Origin: Pseudomonas frederiksbergensis
GTDB taxonomy: Bacteria > Pseudomonadota > Gammaproteobacteria > Pseudomonadales > Pseudomonadaceae
Assembly: GCF_000802155.2 (NCBI RefSeq)
Contig: NZ_JQGJ02000002.1
Coordinates: forward strand, 434,001 to 498,000
Direction of reading: 5' to 3'
Length of the DNA: 64,000 nt
The notes beneath the pieces were generated by a model. The model was given only the letters and a program-made list of their open reading frames with translations. It was not told where the DNA came from and ran no database searches. The stretch's first letter is position 1. Every line of letters begins with the position of its first letter. Below, piece after piece: positions 36,325 to 44,100 of the stretch. The position numbers and the translations under genes are program-made.

Positions 36325-37977
36325 TCATATTTCAAAGCGAAAACGTCCTACCGCCAGATTCAGCTCATCGGACAGCTCCCGCAAAGAAACCACGGCTCCG
36401 GAGACTTGATGAGTGATCGCATCGCCCTCGCCGGCCATGCGCGCGATGTGCTCGACGTTCGCAGTGATGCCCCGCCCACCCTCGCTCTGCACACTCGCCG
36501 CGTCCGCAATCTGGTCCACCCCGCGCGTGGAATCACCGACCAGTTCCGCTGCCTGTTGTAGCGTACTTTCCAACTCAGTCAACAATCGGCCGCTATCATC
36601 CAACGCCACCGTGCCGGCGCGCAGGGCTTCGTCGACAACCTCAGACTGACTCTCCAGCTTCACGGTCAGTTCGTTGATCGAATTAGCGGCCGTCGCAGAG
36701 CGTTGTGCCAAGTTGCGCACCTCGTCGGCCACCACACTGAAACCGCGTCCGCTCTCTCCTGCCCGCGCCGCCTCGATCGCCGCATTGAGGGCCAACATAC
36801 TGGTCTGTGCGGAAAGATCCTTGACCTGAGCGATGCTCGTAGTGATCGCCGTCGTGCTCTCGACGAAGTCGCCCACCGAGCCGCGGATCGCTGAGAACGC
36901 AAGGCGCACGCTGTCGATCTTCTGAAGCAGTCGTGCCAGTGCCAGGTGTCCATCTTGCGCACCACGCAAACTGGCTTCGGCACAACTGCGCAGGCTCTCT
37001 GCATGACGGGAGATTGCTGCAATCCCGTCGCTCATCTGCTCGATGGTCATCGAAACCGCACCCACCGCACCGGCCTGTGCGGTAGAGCTTTCGGCCACCC
37101 GAGCAGAGGTTTCCACAAGTTCCTCCGCCGACGCGCCAACCGATGCCGCAACGCCGGCTACCTTGCGCATGGCCTGCTGGAAGCTATCAATGAGCTCGTT
37201 GAATGCCTGGGCGGTATGGGCAACCTCATCTCGCCCCATGACCCGCACACGTCGGGTCAGGTCGCCGTCGCGCAAGTCGATCGACGCCTGCTCGATTTCC
37301 CGGATGGGCCGGATGATCTGTGAACGCAATAACAGACTGACCACCACAGCCAGTATGCTGGCGACCAGCAATACCACGACCAGCATCTGCGATACCTGTC
37401 GTTGCGTGGCACCGGCCTCGGCAAAGGCGCCAGAGGTCAGCTCCGCCTGCAGCCCCAGAAGGCGGCTGAATTGGCCTTGTAGCCCATTGTTATCGGCGCG
37501 CGCCCTTCCGAGCAGCGAAGCAGCCTGTATCTGATCGCTCAGGGCGGTGCGCTTGAAATCGGCAAGGCCCTCGCCAACGACCGCGGCCTGTTCCTGCACG
37601 GCCTGGTAGAGGGCTTTCTCCTCGTCACCCAGGCGCGTCTCACGGGCTACCTTGTCCAGCCCCACGCGCATATCGTCGACACTGGCCTGCATGTCTTCCA
37701 GATAGGACTCAAGGTCTTCAGCAGAAGCTTGCCCGTTGGATTCGAGAATTCGCGCGCCTGCCGCATAAGCGCCGACCATCGCCGCCTGCGAGGCGGCCGA
37801 GGTTTCCAATACCTGGCGATACTGCTGAAAGCGCAACTGGTCTATTTCCTCAATCACCGCTTGCTGCTTGGCAAGCCCCCGGTAGGCCAGACCGGAGACA
37901 ACCAGGAGAGCGAGCATGAATAACCCGGGCAACACGAGGAGTTTGCCGCCGATAGAAAGGCCTTTGAGAAGTGACAT
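36325..37977 (-). CDS. Methyl-accepting chemotaxis protein
   Basis: A 550-residue chemoreceptor. Layout: cytoplasmic start, membrane helix 1 (residues about 13-31), a helical periplasmic ligand domain of about 165 residues, membrane helix 2 (about 197-217), a HAMP domain ([34 protein letters not shown]), and a signalling domain with the conserved hairpin [26 protein letters not shown]. It relays an extracellular signal to CheA/CheW at the cell pole. The ligand is unknown; a role in sensing the substrate of the neighbouring pathway is possible but unproven. The C-terminus lacks a CheR-tethering pentapeptide. It converges with the MarR gene. Confidence 0.95.
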   Translation of the reverse strand: MSLLKGLSIGGKLLVLPGLFMLALLVVSGLAYRGLAKQQAVIEEIDQLRFQQYRQVLETSAASQAAMVGAYAAGARILESNGQASAEDLESYLEDMQASVDDMRVGLDKVARETRLGDEEKALYQAVQEQAAVVGEGLADFKRTALSDQIQAASLLGRARADNNGLQGQFSRLLGLQAELTSGAFAEAGATQRQVSQMLVVVLLVASILAVVVSLLLRSQIIRPIREIEQASIDLRDGDLTRRVRVMGRDEVAHTAQAFNELIDSFQQAMRKVAGVAASVGASAEELVETSARVAESSTAQAGAVGAVSMTIEQMSDGIAAISRHAESLRSCAEASLRGAQDGHLALARLLQKIDSVRLAFSAIRGSVGDFVESTTAITTSIAQVKDLSAQTSMLALNAAIEAARAGESGRGFSVVADEVRNLAQRSATAANSINELTVKLESQSEVVDEALRAGTVALDDSGRLLTELESTLQQAAELVGDSTRGVDQIADAASVQSEGGRGITANVEHIARMAGEGDAITHQVSGAVVSLRELSDELNLAVGRFRFEI

Positions 37978-38166
37978 GATGGGTACCGTTTTTGTTTTTA
38001 TAGGGACATGACTGGGCAGGCAACTCTCCCGCCTAATTCTTTATACAGTATTTAATTCTTCTTTCAGAATAAAAATAACTATTTGCCCCCCATCAATGAC
38101 CGGTTCCAGCGAGCGCGCACGCGCATCGACGCCTCATCACCTCACATGCCGGCCAAGGCGCATGGC

Positions 38167-39183
38167 TCATTCAGAACGAACCCGAAACCGCGCCCGATAT
38201 CGCCCCGGACTCTCCCCCGTCCACTTCTTGAACGCCCGATGAAACGCACTCGACTCCTGAAATCCCAACTGCTCGGCAATCTCGCTGATGTTCGCCTTGC
38301 TCTGGCGCAACCATTCAAACGCCAGCGCGCGCCGCACTTCATCTTTGATTTCCTGATACGAACAACCTTCACGTCCTAACTTCCGGCGAAACGTGCTGGG
38401 ACTCAGGTGCTGCTCCAGGGCGAAGGCCTGCAAGGTCGGCCATTCGCTGTAATGGCTGTGGCGCAGGCGTTGATGAACCTGCGACGCCAGCCCATGTTGG
38501 TTGCGAAAGCGGATCACCAGCCATTGCGGTGCGGTGCGCAAAAAAACTTTCAGCGAGGCAAGGTCTTGGACTACGGGCAAGCGCAGGTAATGACTGGCGA
38601 ACTCGATTTCGGTGCGCTCGGCACCAAAGGTCAAGTTGGCTCCCCAAAGCAACGCATCATCACGCAACGACAAGCGCTGATGACGAAAGTCTGCCCGATC
38701 GATAGGAATGCGTCGCCCGCCCAGCCAGCACAGCAGACTGATCATCAACACCAGGAACGTTTCTTCTCCCAACCGGCTGACCTCACTGTCCTGCGAACCG
38801 CTCTGCAAGCTGATCACCGCACGTTTGCCACGCACAGTTAGCGTGCCGCGATAATCACCTAGGAACAGGGCAAAATTGGCCAGGCACTGACGCATGGCTT
38901 TCTCCAACGTCGGCTCCTGAATCAATGCCCTACATATCAAGGCAAAACTGCCCGGCGGCATGCCATGGGCGTCCAATTGAAAAAACTCGTCGTTCAGCTC
39001 ACGAATCTGCACCAGCCACAACGCGGCGAAGGCCTTGGCCGGTACCCGTGCTGTCGGTTGACCCAGCAATGCCGGATCGATGCCCACCTGTTCCAGTATT
39101 GAACGCAGACGCTGCGGTTTCTCACGCAGCGCATGGATCATGGGGAACATGAAGTAAGCCGCCACCGAATCCGTTTCCCGCAT
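38167..39183 (-). CDS. AraC family regulator (OruR/ArgR-type sensor domain)
   Basis: A 338-residue regulator with an N-terminal arabinose-binding-like sensor domain (residues about 15-210) and a C-terminal AraC helix-turn-helix (about 230-330; ISEIAEQLGFQESSAFHRAFKKWTGESPGRYRARFR). ATG 39183 has GAGAGG upstream; the open frame further up to 39459 overlaps the thiolase gene and is rejected. It is divergent from the thiolase operon at 39311 across a 127-bp gap containing CTGGCATAGGCCAG, so it is the probable regulator of that operon. Confidence 0.93.
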   Translation of the reverse strand: MRETDSVAAYFMFPMIHALREKPQRLRSILEQVGIDPALLGQPTARVPAKAFAALWLVQIRELNDEFFQLDAHGMPPGSFALICRALIQEPTLEKAMRQCLANFALFLGDYRGTLTVRGKRAVISLQSGSQDSEVSRLGEETFLVLMISLLCWLGGRRIPIDRADFRHQRLSLRDDALLWGANLTFGAERTEIEFASHYLRLPVVQDLASLKVFLRTAPQWLVIRFRNQHGLASQVHQRLRHSHYSEWPTLQAFALEQHLSPSTFRRKLGREGCSYQEIKDEVRRALAFEWLRQSKANISEIAEQLGFQESSAFHRAFKKWTGESPGRYRARFRVRSE

Positions 39184-39310
39184 TTGAATGCCTCTCTCAC
39201 ATCTGAATATGGCAAAAAACGCCATCACCCTTGAACAGTTCTGGCATAGGCCAGTGGCGCTGCTGATTCTAAACTCGTGTCCAACATAAAAGACCTGCTT
39301 AGAGGGCAAC

Positions 39311-40495
39311 ATGAAGCATTCCGATATTTTTGTCGTGAGCGCCGTCCGTTCTGCCATTGGCAGCTTTGGCGGCTCGCTCAAGGACGTGCCGCCTATTGAC
39401 TTGGCAACCGAGGTTTCCCGCGCCGCTATCGAACGGTCAGGCCTGGCGCCCGAACACATCGGCCATGCGGTGATGGGACATGTGATCCCGACCGAGGCAC
39501 GTGATGCCTACATCTCTCGGGCTGTCGCAATGAATGCCGGCCTGACGAAAGAAACCCCCGCCTTCAACGTCAACCGCCTTTGCGGTTCGGGTCTCCAGGC
39601 CATTGTCAGTGCCGCGCAAAGCTTGATGCTCGGAGACGCGGGTGCTGCGCTGGCCGGTGGCGTCGAGTCCATGAGCCGGGGGGCGTATTTGTTGCCGCAG
39701 GCGCGCTGGGGGGCACGAATGGGCAACGTGCTGGCCGTCGACTATATGCTTGGGGTATTACAGGACCCATTTGCCGGTTTCCATATGGGTATCACTGCTG
39801 AAAATATCGCCGAGCACTATGGCATCACGCGTCAGACCCAGGATGAACTGGCGCTTCTGAGCCAGCAGCGGGCTGCCCGGGCGATTGCCGAAGGGCGTTT
39901 TTCCGGGCAAATCGTGCCGATCGAAGTCGCGACCCGCAAAGGGCCTGTTTCGTTTGCGACGGATGAGCACGTACGGGCCGAGGTCGACGCCGAGCAATTG
40001 AGTCGCATGAAGCCGGCCTTCAAGAAGGATGGCAGCGTCACCGCTGGCAACGCGTCTGGCCTCAATGATGGTGCCGGCGCACTGATCCTGGCCACGGGCC
40101 AGACTGTTCACGAACAAGGCCTCAAGCCCCTGGCGCGACTGGTAGGTTATGCCCACGCCGGCGTTGAACCTTCGATGATGGGGTTGGGACCGATTCCCGC
40201 CACCCGCCTGGTGCTCGAACGTGCCGGCCTGAGCGTCGCCGACCTCGATGTAATCGAGGCCAACGAAGCCTTTGCCGCCCAGGCCTGTGCCGTAGCGCAA
40301 GAACTGGGCTTCGATCCGCAGAAGGTCAACCCCAACGGGTCGGGCATCTCGCTGGGCCATCCTGTGGGCGCCACTGGCGCGATCATTGCCACCAAAGCCA
40401 TTCACGAACTGCATCGCTGTCAAGGCCGTTATGCCCTGGCGACCATGTGTATTGGCGGCGGCCAAGGCATCGCCGTGTTGTTCGAACGGGTTTGA
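39311..40495 (+). CDS. Acetyl-CoA C-acyltransferase (thiolase)
   Basis: A 394-residue thiolase, similar to acetoacetyl-CoA thiolases (AtoB/PhaA type). The nucleophilic cysteine is Cys91 in NVNRLCGSGLQA; the C-terminal motifs are GSGISLGHPVGATGA (His) and CIGGGQGIAVLF (second Cys). It cleaves 3-ketoacyl-CoA with CoA or condenses two acetyl-CoA. AGAGGGCAAC precedes ATG 39311. It forms an operon with the 3-hydroxyacyl-CoA dehydrogenase gene (13-bp gap) and a TetR gene, an arrangement fitting breakdown of short-chain fatty acids or of acyl-CoA from the neighbouring pathway. Confidence 0.95.
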   Translation: MKHSDIFVVSAVRSAIGSFGGSLKDVPPIDLATEVSRAAIERSGLAPEHIGHAVMGHVIPTEARDAYISRAVAMNAGLTKETPAFNVNRLCGSGLQAIVSAAQSLMLGDAGAALAGGVESMSRGAYLLPQARWGARMGNVLAVDYMLGVLQDPFAGFHMGITAENIAEHYGITRQTQDELALLSQQRAARAIAEGRFSGQIVPIEVATRKGPVSFATDEHVRAEVDAEQLSRMKPAFKKDGSVTAGNASGLNDGAGALILATGQTVHEQGLKPLARLVGYAHAGVEPSMMGLGPIPATRLVLERAGLSVADLDVIEANEAFAAQACAVAQELGFDPQKVNPNGSGISLGHPVGATGAIIATKAIHELHRCQGRYALATMCIGGGQGIAVLFERV

Positions 40496-40508
40496 TAAGG
40501 AAATACGC

Positions 40509-41360
40509 ATGACTCTTCAGAATATAGGCGTCATCGGCGCCGGCACCATGGGCAATGGCATCGCGCAGGTCTGCGCCCTGGCTGGTTTCAATGTGACCTT
40601 GATTGACATATCCGAGGGTGCCTTGCAAAAGGCAGTCGCAACCGTCAATAAAAACCTTGATCGACAGGTTTCCAAAAACACCCTGACACATGAGCAAAAG
40701 CTCGCGGCTCTCGACAGGATACGCACCAGTACTGAATACCACAGCCTGCAAAACGCGCAACTGGTGATCGAGGCCGCCACCGAAAACCTCGACCTGAAAC
40801 TGCGCGTGCTACAACAAATCGCCGCGCAGGTCAGCGCCGAATGTGTAATCGCCTCCAATACCTCATCGCTGTCCATTACCCAATTAGCTGCCAGTGTGAG
40901 CCGGCCTGAACGCTTCATCGGCCTGCACTTTTTTAACCCAGTGCCGGTAATGGGCCTGATCGAAGTGATACGCGGTCTGCAAACCAGCGATGCTACCCGT
41001 GCCCTGGCGCTGGAAATGGCATCCACGCTCGGCAAGACCGCGATCACCGCTGCCAACCGTCCGGGTTTCGTGGTCAACCGGATCCTGGTGCCAATGATCA
41101 ATGAAGCAATCCTGGTGCTTCAGGAAGGCTTGGCCAGCGCCGAAGATATCGACGTGGGCATGCGCCTGGGCTGCAACCAGCCAATCGGCCCGCTGGCGCT
41201 GGCGGACCTGATCGGCCTGGATACCCTACTCGCTATCCTTGAAGCGTTCTACGATGGTTTCAACGACAGCAAATACCGCCCCGCGCCACTGCTCAAGGAG
41301 ATGGTTGCCGCCGGTTACCTGGGACGCAAAACAGGGCGTGGCTTCCATGCCTATGCCTGA
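40509..41360 (+). CDS. 3-hydroxyacyl-CoA dehydrogenase
   Basis: A 283-residue soluble NAD-dependent dehydrogenase of the 3-hydroxybutyryl-CoA type. The N-terminal Rossmann motif is GVIGAGTMGNGIAQ and the acidic residue LIDIS follows strand 2. The catalytic His lies in GLHFFNPVPVM, and PGFVVNRILVPMINEA is the start of the C-terminal helical domain. It oxidises 3-hydroxyacyl-CoA to 3-ketoacyl-CoA, the substrate of the thiolase encoded just upstream. The start ATG 40509 lies 13 bp after the thiolase stop. The last 14 bases overlap the TetR gene. Confidence 0.96.
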   Translation: MTLQNIGVIGAGTMGNGIAQVCALAGFNVTLIDISEGALQKAVATVNKNLDRQVSKNTLTHEQKLAALDRIRTSTEYHSLQNAQLVIEAATENLDLKLRVLQQIAAQVSAECVIASNTSSLSITQLAASVSRPERFIGLHFFNPVPVMGLIEVIRGLQTSDATRALALEMASTLGKTAITAANRPGFVVNRILVPMINEAILVLQEGLASAEDIDVGMRLGCNQPIGPLALADLIGLDTLLAILEAFYDGFNDSKYRPAPLLKEMVAAGYLGRKTGRGFHAYA

Positions 41361-42027
41361 GCGTTGCTCGCGCTTCGCCGAGTATCGGGACAAGGTGCTG
41401 GAGCTTTTTGCCAGCAAAGGGTTCGGTCAGGTCGGCATGCGAGAGCTTGCCACGTGCCTGGGGCTGTCCCCAGGCTCGCTGTATCACCACTACCCCAGCA
41501 AACAACACTTGCTGCTCGACCTGATCGAAGAATTTTACGAAGAGCTGCTGGCAACCCTGGCGCGCATCAAGCAAACGGCTACGACAAAACGCGACAGGCT
41601 CAAGCCATTGATCCGCGCCCACCAGGATCTACATCGGGAGATGCCTTGGCATTTTCGCCTGGTGGAGCGTGACAGCGGTTGTTTGAATGAAGAACAGCAA
41701 GAACGGGTCCGACAACTTCGCGAACAGTACGAACGCCAACTGCTAATGATGCTCGGTGTCCGCTCCCGACTCAGTGAACAGGGCCGAGCCGTCGGTCATG
41801 CCATTGCCACGCTGCTTAACAGCGCGCCCGGTTGGCTGACGCACTATTCGCTGGAGGAACGAGAGCACGATAGTCTGATAGAAAACCTGGTGAGTGGCGC
41901 CATCGAGAGGTCGCTGGCATCTGGCAATAAGCCTGGCCTTGGTTTCAAAAAACACCCCCAGGAAACTCATACCCCCGCCGCAGTCCAGAAAACTTATTCG
42001 GAGCTCCACTGCAGGAAGACATCGTAG
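41347..42027 (+). CDS. TetR family transcriptional regulator
   Basis: A 226-residue regulator with an N-terminal TetR helix-turn-helix (YRDKVLELFASKGFGQVGMRELATCLGLSPGSLYHHYPSKQHLLLDLIEEF). The start ATG 41347 lies inside the end of the dehydrogenase gene (14-bp overlap), so the two are translationally coupled. The C-terminal 30 residues (KHPQETHTPAAVQKTYSELHCRKTS) are low in hydrophobic residues and may be disordered. It is the last recognisable chromosomal gene before the ICE. Confidence 0.9.
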   Translation: MPMPERCSRFAEYRDKVLELFASKGFGQVGMRELATCLGLSPGSLYHHYPSKQHLLLDLIEEFYEELLATLARIKQTATTKRDRLKPLIRAHQDLHREMPWHFRLVERDSGCLNEEQQERVRQLREQYERQLLMMLGVRSRLSEQGRAVGHAIATLLNSAPGWLTHYSLEEREHDSLIENLVSGAIERSLASGNKPGLGFKKHPQETHTPAAVQKTYSELHCRKTS

Positions 42028-42030
42028 CAG

Positions 42031-42075
42031 AGGGCAGTTGTTGGGAGCAGGCGCGGCTCCTGTGAACACTGCCCT
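42031..42075 (+). terminator. Stem-loop after the beta-oxidation operon
   Basis: The arms AGGGCAGT (42031-42038) and ACTGCCCT (42068-42075) pair perfectly. A second internal pair, GGAGC and GCTCC, lies within. It immediately follows the TetR stop codon and has only a weak T tract, so it is either a factor-independent terminator of moderate strength or a REP-like element. Confidence 0.6.
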
Positions 42076-42604
42076 AGTCTGCACTCGTTTCAAAAACTCC
42101 CCTCGATACTAGCAGGCGCAGATCCCCGATGCCCCCTCTCCCAAACATGTGAATCAATTGATCGGCGTAACGAACCGATATTTGAATCCGAACGGCTCGC
42201 GCCGCGGAAACGCCTAGCGAAACACTTTTGCTACTTACAGTGGGGTGGTTATGCCCGCAAATCTGCTAAAAGAACAACCGAACGTTGCGTACCGAGCTAT
42301 GGGCGAAGACTATATTCATCGAACGTATGTAGCTCAACGCTGCAAGAAAGCCAACTGGCTATGATCAGGTAACAAACGCATCAATCGTTACCAACATCAA
42401 TAGTTGAAATTCTTACTATTTTTTTCTCATGCCCCCATGATGGTCCGAACACTACAATAGTGGCCAGGAACGGACCGTACGTACCTGGGGATAGTATAAA
42501 GTTTTTAATCTATTGACACCGGGGCTGGACGAAAGAAAAATGATGGATTCGACGTATAATTTATTCTAGGAGTCCATGATTTACAGGAATAGGAGGTTCC
42601 TTCG
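42076..42604. other. A+T-richer junction between chromosome and ICE
   Basis: These 529 bp hold no recognised gene, and base composition falls visibly from about 42,240 onward. A tiny frame at 42251-42364 (37 codons, MPANLLKEQPNVAYR to ANWL) has GGGGTGG upstream and could be translated, but I do not recognise it. Nested inverted repeats occur at 42442-42476: GGTCCG and CGGACC enclose CACTA-CAA-TAGTG. The left attachment site should lie here. No tRNA 3' end, the common target of this ICE class, was found, so the exact boundary is not fixed. Confidence 0.55.
42513..42560 (+). promoter_or_regulatory. Candidate promoter(s) of the first ICE gene
   Basis: A perfect -35 hexamer TTGACA (42513-42518) is followed after 17 bp by AAAAAT (42536-42541), a weak -10. 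Independently, a perfect -10 hexamer TATAAT lies at 42555-42560 with no good -35. Either could serve the gene starting at 42605. Confidence 0.45.
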
Positions 42605-43354
42605 GTGTACATATCTCAAAGCTGTAACCCACTGGCACAGGTATTCTATCGCCCCATCGATGCAGCAATACGTTGGTGCAACTTAATGGCCTACGAGACG
42701 CAGATTCTCGAGGTAGCCTGGCGATCACCTACCATGCTCAGGTCTGCCTTCCCACAATGGCCATGTCTGTACGCAAACACTGAGAAAATTTTCGATGCTA
42801 TTCGTCATGGAGAACTTCCCTACGGCTGCCTCGGCATACAGGTAACCATTGGGACTCGCGTCGAGTGCACTCAAGTAACCATCCGCCACACTGATCTTAA
42901 ACTTTGGATGTCTCGCTTTCACCCTGAACAAAAGCCAGCTTTCCTTTTCGATCAACCATTGAACCAGAACGGAACAATCAGCATTGGTACCTACTTGGCT
43001 CTACAAGCCGATCGTGATGCTTTGCAACTACAGGTGAGGAGTACAGAAACAGCTTATCAACAACTGTTGAGTGAACTTGAAGCTGTCGGTTTGGAAAAGG
43101 AGAACATCGAGCATCTCATCAAAATTAACGGCAAAGTAAGCGACCGAAGTGAGGCCACTTACCTCCACATCATCGGAGCGATGCTCAGTCTACTGCTCGG
43201 TCACTCTCCCTCAGGAAAACCTCATTCAGTTTTCCGTTCCCAAGCCGCCATTGTCGACGCACTGACCGCCCATTATGACAAGCTGCCAGGCATATCCAAG
43301 CGAAATCTGGATGAGAAATTTGCTGCTGCCAAACGCAGCCTCTCGGAGCGCTAG
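42605..43354 (+). CDS. Unrecognised ICE-border protein, 249 aa
   Basis: I do not recognise a named domain. The start is GTG 42605, strongly supported by AGGAGG at 42591-42596. The protein has no signal peptide or membrane helix. The N-terminal half is beta-rich (LGIQVTIGTRVECTQVTIRH), and a probable coiled coil follows at about residues 130-170 (LQADRDALQLQVRSTETAYQQLLSELEAVGLEKENIE). The C-terminal part (SEATYLHIIGAMLSLLLGHSPSGKPHSVF then SKRNLDEKFAAAKRSLSER) looks like a conserved helical module. Codon use is more A+T-rich than in the genes before it. It precedes an AlpA-type regulator, a position common for accessory genes at the left end of such elements. Confidence 0.75.
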   Translation: MYISQSCNPLAQVFYRPIDAAIRWCNLMAYETQILEVAWRSPTMLRSAFPQWPCLYANTEKIFDAIRHGELPYGCLGIQVTIGTRVECTQVTIRHTDLKLWMSRFHPEQKPAFLFDQPLNQNGTISIGTYLALQADRDALQLQVRSTETAYQQLLSELEAVGLEKENIEHLIKINGKVSDRSEATYLHIIGAMLSLLLGHSPSGKPHSVFRSQAAIVDALTAHYDKLPGISKRNLDEKFAAAKRSLSER

Positions 43355-43359
43355 GGCAG

Positions 43360-43392
43360 ATTGCGCTGCAATCGCTGTAGTTGCAGCGCAAT
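43360..43392. promoter_or_regulatory. Perfect 12-bp inverted repeat before the AlpA gene
   Basis: ATTGCGCTGCAA (43360-43371) and TTGCAGCGCAAT (43381-43392) are exact reverse complements with a 9-bp spacer. The repeat starts 6 bp after the stop of the 249-aa gene and ends 74 bp before the AlpA start. There is no T tract, so an operator, possibly for the AlpA protein itself, is as likely as a terminator. Confidence 0.6.
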
Positions 43393-43466
43393 GACGCCAA
43401 CCCGTTTCAACGATTCAATTCAGGTCACGTCTTATCACGCGCCAATCGACGCCAGGAGTGACCATT

Positions 43467-43694
43467 ATGTCCAGCCAGTCCTTCCCCATCGCTAAGCATC
43501 AACCACAAGTCGAACGCCATATTATGCGGCGTGAAGAGGTGGAGCAAAAAACCGGCTTCAAGCGCGCGCACATTTACAGCTTGATGAAGGAGGGCAAATT
43601 CCCACAAGCCAAGCGCATTGGATTGCGTGCTGTGGGATGGGACTCAATGGAGATCGAGCGATGGGTCACCGATCGCTTGGCGCAGCAGCGCTGA
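43467..43694 (+). CDS. AlpA family phage-type transcriptional regulator
   Basis: A 75-residue protein with the AlpA/excisionase-like winged helix: IMRREEVEQKTGFKRAHIYSLMKEGKFPQAKRIGLRAVGWDSMEIERWVTDRLAQQR. It is the typical small DNA-binding regulator next to integrases and at the border of mobile elements. ATG 43467 is chosen because AGGAG lies 8 bases upstream. It is the first gene of the element whose family is clear. It may regulate excision or the genes downstream; no integrase gene lies within the window. Confidence 0.9.
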   Translation: MSSQSFPIAKHQPQVERHIMRREEVEQKTGFKRAHIYSLMKEGKFPQAKRIGLRAVGWDSMEIERWVTDRLAQQR

Positions 43695-43707
43695 TGTTAC
43701 GCGCGAG

Positions 43708-43779
43708 GTGTCGGTGGCTTCCACTAAAGGTGGAACAGGTAAACCCACGGTTGCCGTCAACCTCGATAGCCACGTGTGA
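43708..43779 (+). pseudogene. Relic of a ParA/Soj-type partition ATPase
   Basis: In the frame from GTG 43708 the sequence reads VSVASTKGGTGKPTVAVNL followed shortly by a stop at 43777-43779. This is the deviant Walker A motif of ParA/Soj ATPases (KGGxGKTT) with Pro in place of the first Thr. ParA proteins are normally over 200 residues; nothing further of the family is recognisable in any frame before the ParB gene at 44101. In elements of this class a ParA gene normally opens the maintenance module, so this is best read as a deletion remnant. Confidence 0.7.
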
Positions 43780-43788
43780 GGAGGCTCA

Positions 43789-43887
43789 ATGAAACGAATT
43801 ACCAAGCGGGTGTTTCTCGCCCGGCCATATTGTTTGACCGGCCTCGACGCCAATAGCATTGGCAAGGATCTCTTCGATGTTAGATAA
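43789..43887 (+). CDS. Very small ORF, 32 aa, unknown
   Basis: ATG 43789 is preceded by GAGGAGGCTC, a strong ribosome-binding sequence, and the frame encodes MKRITKRVFLARPYCLTGLD and 12 more residues. It overlaps the start of the next small gene by 11 bp. It could be a leader peptide, a real small protein, or debris left by the same event that removed the ParA gene. No family is recognised. Confidence 0.35.
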   Translation: MKRITKRVFLARPYCLTGLDANSIGKDLFDVR

Positions 43888-44086
43888 ACTACCCATCGTC
43901 GTTCAGCCATCCGATTGGCTGCCCCCTCCGCCGTCCGAAGAGTATTGCACCGTGGTATTTCACCTGCAGGGCGGACGCTCTACCATGGGATCGTTCCTAA
44001 CAGAACTTTCCAGTCACTTCGAAGATGCGCGGACTCTCAAGATCGTCAAATTCGAGGTCGGTGACCATTTGCGCAACCGGCGCTAA
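43877..44086 (+). CDS. Small ICE protein of unknown function, 69 aa
   Basis: The protein runs MLDKLPIVVQPSDWLPPPPSE to GDHLRNRR. It has no signal peptide or membrane helix and no family I recognise. A possible two-strand plus helix layout (YCTVVFHLQGG, FLTELSSHFEDA, TLKIVKFEVGD) suggests a small folded domain. It overlaps the preceding 32-codon frame and ends 14 bp before the ParB gene, so it is probably co-transcribed with the maintenance genes. Confidence 0.6.
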   Translation: MLDKLPIVVQPSDWLPPPPSEEYCTVVFHLQGGRSTMGSFLTELSSHFEDARTLKIVKFEVGDHLRNRR

Positions 44087-44100
44087 CTGAGACTATTCAA

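Noticed and set aside
42121..42420. Possible tRNA fragment as attachment site
   Set aside because: TTTGAATCC near 42180 slightly resembles a T-loop, but no acceptor stem, CCA end or second arm could be paired.
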